A stretch of DNA of 64,000 nt, taken from Ailanthus altissimus. Its lineage: Eukaryota > Streptophyta > Magnoliopsida > Sapindales > Simaroubaceae. Shown piece by piece: positions 1-12,279 of this stretch. Position 1 is the first letter of the stretch. Each line of letters opens with the position of its first letter. The notes below the pieces were generated by a model. That model had not been told where the DNA came from, made no database searches, and was given only the letters and a program-made list of their open reading frames with translations. A program made the translations under genes and the position numbers. The stretch is from the NCBI GenBank assembly GCA_946807835.1, contig OX327705.1:18754501-18818500 (forward strand), in the 5' to 3' direction.

Positions 1-1446
1 TATATTTTGCTCATTTGTTGTGCATGTGTATATGTCATATATATGCTATATTTGAATGATAGACACAAACTCACATGCATGCACCCTAGATTTAAAATCA
101 CTCACATACACATCCATAAGAATTCTGTTAGCCATTTGTACAAACCTTGATGTACATCTAGAGTATATGGATGTAAAAACAGCTTTTCTGTATGGAAAGC
201 TTGAAAAGACGATTTACATGGCACAACCGCAAAGGTTTATAGAGCCCAAAAAATTAGATCATGCTGTTGCTAAAAAGTCACTATATGGTTTAAAGTAATC
301 ACCTAGATAGTGGTATAGGAGATTTGATGAATTTATAATGGCCTGTAGCTTTAGTAGAAGCATGTATGACATATGCATATACTTTAAGAGCTTGAGTTAT
401 GAGATGATGTATTTACTTCGATACGTCGATAATATATTGATCGCATGTAAAAACATAGAAGAGGAACAAAAACTCAAGAAGCAGATGAATAGTGAGTTTG
501 TGATTAAGAATTTAGGAGCACCGAAGATGATATTGGGTTTGGATATTGTAAGAGAGAAAAGAGATGTAATTTTTTTGTCTCAACAACTATATATACTCAA
601 AATTCTAGAGACGTTTAGTATGTCCAATGCAAAGGTTGTCTCTACTCTTTTGGCTACGCATTTCAAACTTTCAATGGCACAATCGCCAACATCCGAAGAA
701 GAAAAACTACAAATAAGTAAAGCACTGTGCAAAGCATTATGTATACAATGGTTTGCACAAGATCAGACATAGTACAGACTATGAACATGGTGAGTTAATA
801 CATAGCGAATCAGGATAAAGATCAATGGCTTGCAGTGAAATAGATTTTGAGATATCTTAATGGGACGTTGAATCACGGGTTAATGCATAAAAAGGATGAA
901 GACAACATTATAATGGTAAGAGGATACGTAAACTCAGACTATTCAGGTGATCTAGACAAGAGAATATTGTTGACGGATTACGTATTAATAGTGTATGGGT
1001 GTAGTGTACGTTAGAGATTTATTCTATAATATATGGTTGCACTATCTAACAGACAAGGGGAGTACATAGCTATTGGTGAAGCTATTAAGGAGACTGTGTG
1101 GTTAAAAGGCATATGCGCAGAGGTAATGGCTACTGAAAATGTGAACACTGATGTGTATTGTAACAATTAGAGTGTTATACACCTAAGCAAACATCAAGTG
1201 TTTCATTAGAGATCTAAAGATATTGATGTGCGGCTCTATTACATTTAAGAGATTATCCAAAGTGGTAAATTAGTCTAAAAAAGATAGCGTTTTTTAAAAA
1301 TCCTATTGATATGTTGACTAAGTCCTGCCCTCGGTTAAGTTTATCCTATACAAGAACTTAACAAAAGTCATTACTTTGTGAGGGTAACCAAAGATACGGA
1401 GATGAGAGATCGAGATACTTTGTATTTTTGAATCAATGAGGGGATT
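1..1446 (+). pseudogene. Ty1/copia pol remnant: reverse transcriptase and RNase H
   Basis: This is the 3' half of a copia polyprotein and is not functional. The reverse transcriptase starts near 56 and shows MDVKTAFLYGKLE, then KSLYGLK followed by an in-frame stop where the family reads on. A second open piece at 338-772 carries the palm motif as RYVDNILIA; the usual YVDD is changed to YVDN, so a catalytic aspartate is lost. An RNase H segment follows around 1030-1180, with a readable RQGEYIAIGEA and KETVWLKGI. The tail near 1310-1350 (DMLTKS) is typical of copia polyprotein ends. Several stops and frameshifts break the frame. The integrase, protease and gag lie outside the window or are lost. 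A terminal repeat follows directly. The copia assignment is secure; the exact lineage is not. Confidence 0.9.
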
Positions 1447-2069
1447 TGTTAGAAAGTTGATTACAAATCATTGGGATATGATTTGGAAAGCAAGTCAAGT
1501 GCATTGGGTACGCAAGGATCAAAGAAGAATGTGAAAGGAGGTAAGAACTCAAAAGCAGCAGCCCAAATATGGGTGTCGCAGAGCCCTAGACAACCCCTGA
1601 GCGTCGCGGTTCCAAAGAGTAGAAGCCACGGCGTCAGGTGTGAAAAAAGTTATTTTTCAATTTTTTTCGACTTCCACTTATTCCAAATCTCCCTTAAATG
1701 ACTCCCACACATTTAGGGTTAACCTAGGTCATCCTAAAGCCCATATAAAGGCCCTCAATTGGCTTATAAATACATCTTAGTGATCAAACACAAATCTTTA
1801 TGAGTATATCTTACTTTGTGACTTTTAGTGAGAGAAACTCCTTATTTACAAGAGAGAGTGAGTTCTTTCTTGTTCTTTATGAGTTCTTTATTGTAAAAGG
1901 CATACTTTGTGAGTGCCTTGAGATTCAATAATAAGATAGTGTGATCTTGATCTACCGTGGACGTATGTATGTTGCCAAACCACATCAATTATGTGTGTTA
2001 GTCTTCTTTCTTTCTCTTTCTAATTTTATAGTTGTTTATTTCTGCATTATATTACTTGGAATATTTACA
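1447..2069 (+). mobile_element. Probable 3' LTR of the copia remnant
   Basis: A purine-rich stretch (ATGAGGGGATT) at the end of the RNase H region is followed by TGTTAG at 1447, a classic copia LTR start. The segment holds a possible TATA-like run (CTTATAAATACA near 1761) and a pyrimidine-rich stretch. It also has a CTACCGTGGACG block seen in related form in the LTRs at 10.5 kb and 25.1 kb. The right end is placed at ...TTTACA (2069) by its CA dinucleotide only and could be off by tens of bases. A GC-rich patch at about 1570-1640 stands out from the AT-rich background. Confidence 0.6.
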
Positions 2070-2628
2070 TAATTGATTGCTTCCACTTTAATAAATCAGG
2101 TAACCGTAGTTTGCTTACAAATTAAAGATCATGCTACTCTTCTAATTTAATTTATTACTAACATAAATTGATAGGTGATAAAAAGAAATAATTTTTTTTT
2201 CAAAAAATATCTTACCACATATAACTAATGTAATACATATAGAAAAAGATCCTTTAAAGATTAAGTAAGATTAAATTAAAGAAGAAATGGCTATAGTAAC
2301 CTTTTTCTCTCAACTCTGCTATAGTAACTCGAGTTTACTATAATGCTTGATATTGCAGATTGCTAATTTCTCCATTTTCCATCATCTTTAAATGCAAACT
2401 TTCTTCTTTTCTCTTATACATTTGCTCTTTTTATCATTTTTTATCATTATTCTAGCAGATTGTAGCTCTATTTGCCATTGATTCAGGTGGTTCTAAATTC
2501 CAACAATCTTGTCCGTCAATCTACCATTATAGCTGTTATTGCTCATGGTCCAGTCTTCAATCATCAACACTAATTTGAGTTATGGATTCTTGACGATTAA
2601 TAAGGACATATTTTTCATATATTTTTAA
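2070..2628. other. No gene recognised; upstream part of a gypsy element
   Basis: This AT-rich stretch lies between the copia LTR and the gypsy gag frame. It probably contains the leader and N-terminal gag codons of the next element. A small repeat of the GTAACTCGAGTTTAC type is visible near 2320-2342. No LTR boundary or primer-binding site could be fixed. Confidence 0.4.
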
Positions 2629-3391
2629 ATGCTCAAGGATTCGGTGCAATTTAGTGAACTACTCAATGACGATCCAAATATACACATCATCAACTTCTTA
2701 GAGATATATGACACATTCAAGTATAATGAGGTGTCCGATGATGCAATCCGACTACGATTGTTTTCTTTTTTTTTAAGAGACAAAGCAAAGAGCTGGCTAC
2801 TATCACTTTCATCTGGATCCATAGCTATGTGGGATGATCTTACACAAAAGTTTCTCGCCAAATTTTTTCCAACGTGCTAAAATTGCTAATATGAGGAATG
2901 ACATCACATTATTCCTACAAGTAGATGGAGAATCTCTTTATGAGCCATGGGAGAGATACAAATATATGCATAGAAAATATCCTCATCACGAAGTTCTACA
3001 GTGGTTGCTCATACAAATATTCTACAATAGATTAGTTAGTCAATTCAGAACAATAATAGATGTTGCAGCTGAAGGAGCACTCATAAACAAATCAACTGAT
3101 AAAGTTTATAATCCACTAGATGAAATGGCATCTAATACCTATCAATGGCCCACTGACAGGCCAACCATAAGAAACATCGCTGGACAACATGAAGTAGACA
3201 CATTGACTACATTATCTGCCCAAGTTAATCTCTTGACCAAACAATTAAGCAACTTAGGAGTTAATGCTGTCAAAAGTCAACCCATCTTTTGCGATTTCTG
3301 TAGAGGCAATCATGCTAATGGACATTGCATGGAGACTGCTCAATATGTAGGGAACTTCAACTGCAATAATCTCAACTCAAATTTCCCATGA
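2629..3391 (+). pseudogene. Ty3/gypsy gag (Athila-like), frameshifted
   Basis: This is the capsid region of a gypsy retrotransposon gag (Retrotrans_gag type). The first open piece (2629-2880) contains NFLEIYDTFKYN, LRDKAKSWL and DDLTQKFLAKFFP. The second (2834-3391), in another frame, continues with NMRNDITLF, GESLYEPWERYK and TFYNRLV-type sequence, then a zinc knuckle CDFCRGNHANGHC (C-x2-C-x3-H-x4-C). The two pieces overlap near 2875, so one indel separates them. Gag would coat the element RNA in virus-like particles. Many residues fit the family, but the frameshift and the downstream stops make it a pseudogene. Protease follows on the same strand. Confidence 0.9.
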
Positions 3392-4950
3392 TGGAGAAAT
3401 CACCCTAACTTCTCATAGAGCAACAATAATCAAAAGCAGCATTCCAAAGCTCCTTCTGGCTTCTAACCACAAACCTATCAAGAGAAAAAACTAGATGTAG
3501 AAGAGATGTTCTTACAACATATAAAGAAAATGGATGCAGTTCTTCAAAGTCAAGTCGCTTCATTTGGAGCCTTAAAAAATCAAGTAGGATAACTCGCTAC
3601 AACAATGAACAATCGCCATTAAGGAACTTTACCAAGCAACATTAAAGTCAATCCAAGAGGAAATGTAGAGCAGTGTTAAGCCATCTCCCTAAGAAGTGGG
3701 AAGATCTTACATGACAACACACCTCAATCACAACTTTTAGAGATGAAAAAGAATAAAAAGATAGCACAACAAAATGGCATGCAACTATATAGACCACCTA
3801 TATCATTTCCTCAGAGATTACAGCAACTAAGAAGTCAAGAGAAATGTGCCAAAACACAAAAGCATAGAAACTGGTATTTAAGTATAAGAACTGAAAAATG
3901 AAAATATAACAGAAGATACCAGCAGCAACCCACAAAAGCAAGCCCACAATCAATCACTCTACCACTAACATTTCCTAAGATGCTTCAAAAGAAGAAACTA
4001 GATAAATAATTTTCTAAATTTCTTGATATTTTTAAAAAATTACATATTAATCTTTCTTTTGCAAATGCACTGGAGCAAATACCAAGTTATGTGAGATTCA
4101 TACAGGACATTATATCAAAGAAGAGAAGAATATATGACTTCAAGGTTGTGGCCTTAACGAAGAAGTGTAGCACCATCATTCTAAAGAAACTACCTCCAAA
4201 GCTCAAAGAACTTGGGAGATTCACCATATCATACTCAATTGAAAATTATGATTTTGGTAAAGCACTTTGTGATCTATGAGCTAGCATCAATCTTATACCC
4301 TATGCGTCTACAAAAAATTGTGATTGAGATAAGCCAAACCAACAAATATAACACTTTAACTGACAGATCGTTTTTTCACCTATCTCAAAGGAGTTATTAA
4401 AGATGTGTTGTTAAAGTTTATAAATTCATCTTTCCTGTTGATTTTATCATTCTAGACATAGAAAAAGACAAGGAGATTCATATCATCCTTCGAAGACTCT
4501 TCCTAGCCACTGGAAGAATAATCATTGATGTCTAAAAAGAAAAGTTGACTATGAGGGTACAAGAGGACACGTCACTTTCAATGTCTTCAAAAAGATCAAG
4601 TTATCAACTGAAAGTGAGGATTGTTTCTGCATTCACGTGGTGCACCTAAAAAGAACGCAAACCAAAGATATGTAGACATTAGATCCTCACATCCGACATA
4701 TGGCATTGAAGCATAGAAAGGCAAGAGAGAAGAAGAAAGAGAAGCATCATGATAAAGCAAGCAAAGAGAAAGAAAAGGAAGAACCACTTCCCCGGTCTAA
4801 AATTAAAGTCTTTCCGGAGAGACATAAAGAGAATACAACAAAAGATACTGCCCGAGGTTTAATTGCAAAACTTTGGAAGCCAAAAAAGAAGAGAGTCAAC
4901 AAGATCATATACACAAATACTTCTATTAGCATCTTTGATCCACCATAAGA
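3392..4950 (+). pseudogene. Gypsy gag C-terminus and protease region, no pol
   Basis: This continues the gag frame with many stops. A protease segment is readable at about 4434-4560: a [13 protein letters not shown] stretch followed by a [10 protein letters not shown] stretch, matching the flap and C-terminal part of Athila-type retropepsins. The sequence then runs straight into a lysine- and glutamate-rich tail (RKAREKKKEK, SISIFDPP) that ends at a stop at 4946-4948. No reverse transcriptase, RNase H or integrase lies between. The element was therefore either gag-protease only or lost pol by deletion. The lysine-rich tail is low complexity and its role is unknown. Confidence 0.75.
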
Positions 4951-6618
4951 GAATAGGAAGCCCTGTCAAGCCGACGACGCTAAATCAAGCGCTTCTGGGA
5001 GGCAACCCAAGTAATTTTTATTTTTATGTTTATTTAATTTCTATTTGGTTACTTTATTTTATTTTCTTTTTATGAATAAAACATCAAGTCAAACACTCAA
5101 GGAAGGCAGCATGAGCATTTGCACGCGTTAAGAGAAAAGGACCACATTCACATCAATATATAACAACACTGCATAGTTTATATATCAATTACTAGGGAAG
5201 TCTCTTACTCTCAATTCTTTATTTTTCGACATTAGGGACAATGCCTAATTTAAATTTGAGGGTGGGAAACACTTTCTTGTGTTTATTTTACTGCATTATT
5301 TAAATGGTTATTCTTGTGGGTTAATGTTTTTTAGTTAATTAGTTTTTTGTTATGTTTTTTTTTAAGATGATTATTAGTCTATGATAAGAAAAGGAATACA
5401 TGGATGAATTTATTTTCACAAATCCTTAGGGAATGATAGATACTTGAGACAATTTTGGTTGTTTAAGTTTATGAACAAATTCAACCCTTCTTATAATCAC
5501 TATTTTTTAGCACTTTATTAACAATGCATAGTTATAATTACTACTTAGAGATACTTATGCTTTAAAGAGTACACCACAGTCTCGAAGACCAACACTCTAT
5601 AACTTGTCTTTAATTACTACTTGAGGCAAAATCCTAGAAAATATATAAATAGAAAAATGACATTAGACCATCTTTGGACCTATTGAGCCTTTTTAGCCTA
5701 CCTTAATTGTATATTTATCCCTAGTACCCTATTTTAAGCCTAATTACCAATTCTTTGATTTAACCACATTACAAGCCTAAAAGTTAACGTTTATTTATCC
5801 AAAAATTTACCCGTAACACCATAAACTGTGCATTTGCTTAGAAATACTCTTGAAAGAAAAAGGTTGTGGTGATATGAGAAAAATGAGTTTGGATGGTATT
5901 TGTCAAACTAAGTTTGGGGGTATTTAGGAAAAAACAAAATTCAACGAAAAAAGAAAGAGAAAAAAATACCTTCAGCTTAGGAAAAATAAGAAATTCATTA
6001 CAAAATGAAGGTTTAAAAAGAAAGATAAAAAATACAATAAGTTTAGGGAAAAAGATAATACAAAGAAAAGAAAGATCAAGAGGTTTCTAGGTAAAGTCTA
6101 GGTGTTAATGGTGTAACTTAACCTAAATTGTTTATCCTTTTATCCCATCTTGACCCTAGCCTTACGTTACAAGCTAAGTAAAGTCCTAAATAAATCCCTA
6201 AATATGTGATTGTCTACATTAGTGGAGAGTGGTAGTAAAGCCAAGCCTATGAAAGTGTCATTATACAAATCAAATGCTAAGACATCATCTTTCATGTACA
6301 AACTAAAATATAAAGTAAATCAAAGTATGGTTTTAGTTATTATTTACTGCTTGCACTCACACACACGGTAATTATCTTTGAGGAATAATGAGGGACTAAA
6401 TAAAGATAATTAAGATTGTTAATAATTATTTATCGACTTTAAAGATTTGTGCCATTTAAACAGCTTTTTGAGACAATTATTTTTATCATCTTACTAACCT
6501 AAGCATATTTTGTTTTGTTTTGTTTATTTGTTATTTGAGCCAAGTATAACCCTTTGTTTCTCTCTTAATTTTTATTTTATTGCTTGAGGATAAGTAAGTG
6601 TTTAAGTTTGGGGGAATT
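4951..6618 (+). mobile_element. 3' noncoding region of the gag-protease gypsy element
   Basis: This begins just after the coding end. Around 4970-5010 is an AGCGCTTCTGGGAGGCAACC block of the kind found just after the coding end of many plant gypsy elements. It is followed by a GGGACAATG stretch and AATTTGAGGGTGGG near 5230-5270. Two related segments near 5690-5800 and 6110-6180 look like an old internal duplication. The region ends in a polypurine tract (AAGTTTGGGGGAATT) just before the LTR-like TGATAAAGGC at 6619. No independent gene is seen. Confidence 0.6.
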
Positions 6619-7383
6619 TGATAAAGGCATATTTGTCATTTTTTTTTTCATAATTTTATCTTTATATTTTATTGTTTTATAAGAATAAATAGTTATTTAT
6701 ATTCATTATTGTTATTTATAGGGACTTGAATGATGAAAACTTTTCAAAATATAGATTTGCACTTCAGCCCTATAAAGATTTTCACTCTAGCCTAGAATAG
6801 TGATCAAAATAAGAAAATAGAAAAAATAACCTATTTAAGTTTAAGTTACAGTTCGTCGCCCCAGCGATAGCCCAGCGCGCCAGACCCTCATCGCTCCAGC
6901 TGTAAGGTCTTTTTCATGTAGTACCCCAACGACGGCAACATAGTGCCCCAATGGTAGTGTGATTCCTAATCCGACAAGAATTGAGATTTTCAAGCCAAAA
7001 TCAATTCTTATAAAAGGTCACTCGTCTTCAGCCTTTAGAGAACATTAAAAATATCAAGAATACATAACACAAGTCTTAGAAAGAGAAAGAAAAAAATTAA
7101 AGATTCTGCCTTTGTCTTGTGGATTTTAATTCTCAATCTTGTACCTTAGACTCAAATAATAAGTAATATTTTGAAGCAAGTATAGGATTTTTAAGAAAGT
7201 ATTTTTGTTCCCTCCTTACATTTAAGCCCACAAGACCTAAAGACTTTGGCCAACAAGGCTCTAAAAATCTCGGCTTATAACACCTAAAAACAACATCAGG
7301 CTAGAAAATGCCTTGGAATCATGGACATCCTCTCTAAGCTAATCATAACATTGGTTGTAACTCAACTATCCCATTCGATCATA
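6619..7383 (+). mobile_element. Truncated gypsy 3' LTR (Athila-like)
   Basis: It starts TGATAAAGGCATA right after a polypurine tract, the same kind of start as the solo LTR at 48142 (TGATAACGGCATA). A GC-rich patch (about 6850-6900, CCCAGCGATAGCCCAGCGCG) is a local oddity shared with other LTRs here. The LTR loses recognisable structure after about 7230. The last 150 bases are unassigned and lead into another LTR copy. Confidence 0.55.
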
Positions 7384-10232
7384 CGATAGGGTTTAAATAA
7401 GTTTAATATCTTTAGCCCTCAAGTTTAATATTTGGCTAATTAATTAAAAATATTTGGCTATTTATGAAGTTTATTGATAATTTATAGGTTTTCAATCATT
7501 TGGCATAAAGATACTAGAAATTGGACAAAAATCAAAGAAAATTCAAGAAAAAAGCTTTGTGTCGTGTCACTCCAGAATCAATGTCACATCATATAACTCA
7601 GAAAAGCTAGCGACGTGATACTCTATAGCCATTGTCGTAGCACCCGTTAGAAAACCTAGAGTGTAGATTTTCAGGTCTTAGTAGCATAGCGTTCAAAATA
7701 CAGTACCATAGTGCTCAGCACATAGAGTCCATCATTATAGTGGTCAAAGGCCAATGCCGCAACACTCATACGATAAATGGGGAAATTTTTAGAACCTAAT
7801 CAGACTTAAACTTGAAGAAACCCTATATCAAAGCTATGAATTCCTATAAATAACTCTCTTTTCAAGGCCAAAAAGAGATATAAGCAAGATCAATAAGCAA
7901 AAATAACTTTCAAGATAGATTAAGGAAAAAATTAAATATTGAAGAAAAGATTTGTACTTCAAGTAAGAAAGAGAAAGTGAATATCTAAGGCATCAAACTT
8001 TGTTTAATCTCTTTCTTTTCTTAGATTATTTATTTTCTTCATAATGTCTTTTAGTTATTGCTCTAATACTCTCTCATTCATTATGAACTAATTTTCTTTA
8101 TCTAGAATTGCAATTTTTGAACTCAATATATAGTTAAAATCTATTATCTCTCTTATTTTATGAACTCAATAAATTAAATTATTCATTCTATCTATGCTTA
8201 ATGTTTTCTTTATATCTAGCTAATATATTAATTGCTTTAGGAACCATAATCAACTCGATGGAGGAATTTATGTGTTTAGCCTAAGATAGTTTGATATATA
8301 ATCACAGAGTAACAATTATGAGTTTCATGTGGGATAGAAATATACTTATGTGGCATATATAGTATTAATAGATCAATCTTTAATGAGTCTTATCTTTATT
8401 TGATTATCATAAACATATAAGTAATTGTTATGGTATATGATGAACACTTGAAATTATATATTTAATAAAGTTTTTACATCACTAATTTGTATTACTAGTG
8501 TCATTAACCTCCCTAACTTAAGCATGTTTACAATATTGTACCTAATTAACTTTTAATTGTTTTGTCGTAGGTTCCATACAATGGGGATAACTTTCTACAT
8601 AGGAATCTAATTGGAGTGATTCTTAATCTTGTGAATAGATGGGATAAAATATTGTATTCATTAGAAAATTTTAATTTGAGCATTTAGATGGTGAAAAATG
8701 GCCTATAATACAACTAATCTGCAGTACAGACTCAGTCCGAATAGTCATCAGTATTTGGCTTATAACTAGATAAATACGTATCTAATATGTATGGGACAAC
8801 TCAATTTAAAAATATAATAAATTTATCTACAACTTTGATTTTTTTAGTAGAAGTTAATCCGGATACATCAATTTTAAATTAGACAATCAAGTTGGTGCAT
8901 TAATGATAATTAATGCAAATTAGTTGTAACCATTCTTGACTTTTATTATCCAAGTGGTTCCCTCTTCAATTGTCTTGATTTATTCATATTTTTCTATAAA
9001 TAAGTGGCCTGTTTATACTCAAAGCATGTAATTAGATAACTAAATTTTAGTTTAAAAAACTCATCTTTTGTATTATTTCTTTATAGTATTATTTCTTTTG
9101 TTTACTATTCTAAAGTCATGTTATCTCTTCATCCATCTCTTTTCCTTTTCTTTAATTTTAATGTCCAAGTAATTTTTTCTTGCTAAGGTGAAATGGTGAA
9201 ACTCTTGGTAAGTTAATAAGATATGCGTAACTCTTATTCATGAATTTAATGTTTCATTCTTAAATTATACAAATTTATATATGATGTATTTATTTTTCTT
9301 GCAATATTGATATCCTTTCTTATAAAGTGGTGTATCTTGATTTATTGTAGACAATTTTTATAGTTGGCATAATAAATTCTTGCATCCATTTATAATATTT
9401 GGCGTAGATACCCTTTCTTGTAAAGTTGGAGTCTTGATTTATTGTAGACAAATATAAAGATTGGCATAATAAATACTTGAACCAATTTATAAGATTTGGT
9501 GTATAATATTTAAAAAAATAAATATAAGTTAATTTATAAAAGATGATGAACATTAATTGTTATATCTTCTAATTAGAACCTCCTTTGTGTAAGGATTCCA
9601 ATTATGTTAAAAAAAGAGTTTAATATATTCTTATTTCATATACCAAGAATGGATCCCTTTAAGCTTAACTTTTATTTTAATTAGTTAATTAAATTATTAT
9701 TTATGAACATCTTATATTGTTTTATTTTTCTTTAAAGTATTTATAGTTTTTTTTAATTCCACTTCCCTGTGGATTAACCCCCTTCTCACTAAATTATGTT
9801 TTTTACTTCGACAATCCTATACTTTAGAATAAACTCCTATATTTTGGACGTATATTTAAGATATAGCTATTTGACCATCGATAGAAGCTTATAACGATAT
9901 TAGTAATCTAGCCAACAATTTATAATTGAGGGATTAAGATAAAAAAAGTTATTAGCTCAATGAAGTACTGACGAATAAGCTGTAGCCTTAGATTTTCTCT
10001 TTATTGGTGAATTAACTTATTTGCTTGGTTTCTTTTGTCTTGAGTAATTAGGATTTACTAGCTTAGTTTTAATCAAGATTAATTTTGTTTGGATATAAGT
10101 AAAAAGTTTTAATTTTAGTACTTAGTAAAGAATAGGAACACAAAGTCCCTATAGGAACAATATTCGGACTTAAATCCTATATTACTTATTTCAATAGTGT
10201 GCATTTATGCTTAAGTAGAAAATATGCAACAT
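7384..10232 (+). mobile_element. Athila-like gypsy LTR, split by a later LTR insertion
   Basis: The outer parts, 7384-8440 and about 9853-10232, align with the solo LTR at 48142-49534. Shared blocks include CATAAACATATAAGTAATT with GTGGCATATATAGT before the break, and the CTTATATTACTT...ATAGTGT block at the right end. Removing the inserted 1.4 kb leaves about 1.43 kb, close to the 1393-bp intact copy. The left boundary is degenerate (ATACGATAGGG in place of TGATAACGG). The sequence is old and no coding frame is present. Confidence 0.65.
8441..9852 (+). mobile_element. Solo LTR of the gypsy family found at 52-64 kb
   Basis: It starts TGAACACTTGAAATTA and ends near CTCCTATATTTTGGACGTATA. Its reverse complement matches the LTR at 52457-53896 along its length (start TGAATACTTGAAATTA, end ATATTCTGGATATGTCA). 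Length is about 1.41 kb against 1.44 kb. It sits inside the Athila-like LTR, whose sequence resumes at about 9853-9865. A repeated block with TCTTGATTTATTGTAGACAA occurs twice (about 9336 and 9431), as it does in the other copy. The flanking duplication is not clean. Confidence 0.8.
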
Positions 10233-10708
10233 CGTACTCTAAAAAAGCAAAATTATCTACACTCTCTTCAAGCTAGTCAAAATATTAATCGTAACTCATT
10301 TACACGTAGACTCTTATTTTCAATAAGAAATAAGATTTTTAAAGATGGTTTAGAGCCTATATAAATACTTATAAAGCCATTAAAGTAGTAAGCATCAAAG
10401 AAATATCAAGAGAGAGAATAAAGAACTTATAAAGCACTTAAGTACTGAGAGTCAAGAAAGTGGTGGTATAATCCCTTGGTGAGATTGTTTATTGTCGTAT
10501 TTCTTGTATTCTCTTGAGTGATCTTTGTAATACCTAAGTAAAAAAAGAATTAAAGATCCTATAATCCAATATAGATGTAGGCAAGTTACCAAATCATATA
10601 CATTATTGTATCTTATATGTGATTTATTGTTCTCTCTATTTATTGTATGTGATCTTTTATAATTTTTGAATACTTGTGGATGAAGATATTTGCATGAAAA
10701 TTTCAACA
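10233..10708 (+). mobile_element. Outer copia element: 5'-truncated 5' LTR
   Basis: From about 10285 to 10708 it is colinear with 24785-25209. Shared segments include AAGCATCAAAGAAATAT, GTATTCTCTTGAGTGATC-type blocks and TATGTGATCTTTTA near the end. It ends ...TTTCAACA and is followed at once by a primer-binding site. The U3 start is missing; the left side abuts gypsy LTR sequence near 10232. Confidence 0.75.
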
Positions 10709-10710
10709 AT

Positions 10711-10722
10711 TGGTATCAAAGC
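10711..10722 (+). other. Primer-binding site of the outer copia element
   Basis: TGGTATCAAAGC directly downstream of the LTR differs by one base from TGGTATCAGAGC, the site complementary to the initiator methionine tRNA 3' end used by most plant copia elements. It fixes the LTR end and the element's plus orientation. Confidence 0.8.
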
Positions 10723-10799
10723 TAAAAAAATTTAACATAGTATCTCACAAGTATAAAGTTAAGAAATTTAATGCATCATATAATTTTAATCTATAGAAT

Positions 10800-11310
10800 G
10801 TGAAAGTGATGGCTTTACTGATGAGTTAATGATTAGATTTGACCCTTGAAGAAACTTAGGCAATAACCAGTGATGAGAAGAAACCTAGGACATTTAAATC
10901 TGACTTTGATCTTAAAACTATTTCAAAGAAAGCCTATAGTACCATTATCCTATCATTGAGTGATGAAATTTTATGATAGGTTGTATTAGAGAATACTTTA
11001 GTTGATCTTTGGATGAAGCTTAATAATCTGTATATGATGAAGTCTCTGGCAAATCATCTATATATCAAGAAGAAGTTGTATTAGCTATCCATGGCTAAGG
11101 ATACTTCAATTAAAGACCATATTGATACTTTCAATAAGATTATCATTGATCTTGAGATAATAAACGTCAAGATAAAAAATGAAAACAATGCCATTATCAT
11201 GTTAAATTCTCTACCATACAAGTATAAACACTCTATAGATACACTTTGGTATGGCAGAGAAACTTTAACGATGATTGATGTCAAAACTTTGTTGAACTCA
11301 AAATAATTGA
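10800..11310 (+). pseudogene. Copia gag (UBN2-type) remnant
   Basis: The piece open at 11091-11306 reads MAKDTSIKDHIDTFNKII, then NAIIMLNSLPYKYKH and TMIDVKTLLNSK. This is the gag_pre-integrase/UBN2 pattern of plant copia gag (an H-x3-F-x3-I helix, LL-x-SLP-x-Y, then V-x-x-LL). The part before it has several stops. A zinc-knuckle relic follows near 11412-11440 (CYSCNKE, then a stop before the expected glycine-histidine). It lies 0.1-0.6 kb downstream of the primer-binding site, as expected for a gag gene. Confidence 0.85.
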
Positions 11311-12265
11311 AAAAAGATCAAAGCTTACAAACACTGTAGTAGTGTATACTACAAAAGGAAGACTAGGAATAAAAGAAGAAGAACAATCATTCAAAGAAAA
11401 AATTCAAAAAATGTTATAGTTGCAACAAAGAATAACACTCTATAACAAATTATCTAAAGAGAAATGGTAAGAAGAATGAAAAGAAAAAAGAAAGTGATGC
11501 TATAATAGTTTATGAGGAATACTGTAATTTGCATAAACCTTGGTAGCTTTTGAACAAAAATTTACTGGTGAATGGATACTTGATTCTGATTGTAGTTTCT
11601 ACATATGTATAGATAGATCCTTATATACCAATTATAAATCCATCAATGGTGGAAGTGGTAATAGGTAGTCATATAGCTTGTAAGTTATGGAGATTAATAA
11701 TATAGGGATGAGGCTGCATAATGGAAAAATAAGGGAATTAGTCGGTATAAGACATAATCCTAAAGTTAAGATGAACTTAGTATTATAAGTATATTAGATC
11801 AAGCGAAATATTTAATTAGTAGAAAAAGAAATATTAAAAGTGTTTAAAGGGTCTATAGTGATTATAAAGAATGAAAAACACAACTGGTTGTATATATTTG
11901 ATGAAAATGTTGTATGTGGCTAAATATGTATTGTTGAGTAGATGCAAAATAAAAGACGGCATTACAGAATATCTCACTAGAATGAAAAAGGTTGAAAGAG
12001 AATGTATGATAAGGGAGTTGTTGGTAGAGGTAAGTATCAGCTACCAAGGTATTGTGACCATAGAGTCAAGAGTGATAGAGAGATCATAATAAAGTTGCCC
12101 AAGACAAGATACATTCAGATCTTTAGAGACCTAAGTCATGAGCGTCAGTGGAGTTAATTTTATACAAGGATTTAACTAGGATCATCATTAAATAATTAAG
12201 TGTCTGATAAAGAATGGATGGATCTTGAAAAGCTACATTGTGATTTTGAATCAAGAATGGGTTTT
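11311..12265 (+). pseudogene. Copia protease relic followed by element 3' end; pol missing
   Basis: Near 11570-11880 the frame reads WILDSDCSFYICIDRSLYTN, a copia protease active-site region in which the usual D-S/T-G triad has become DSDC. NYKSINGGSG and MRLHNGKIRELVGIRHNPK follow. Integrase, reverse transcriptase and RNase H are absent. By about 12120 the sequence is already the tail of the element, ending at an AATGGGTTTTTTAG tract that precedes the 3' LTR. The open frame at 11871-12089 is part of this decay and I assign it no function. Confidence 0.7.
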
Positions 12266-12279
12266 TTAGAATTTGATTA

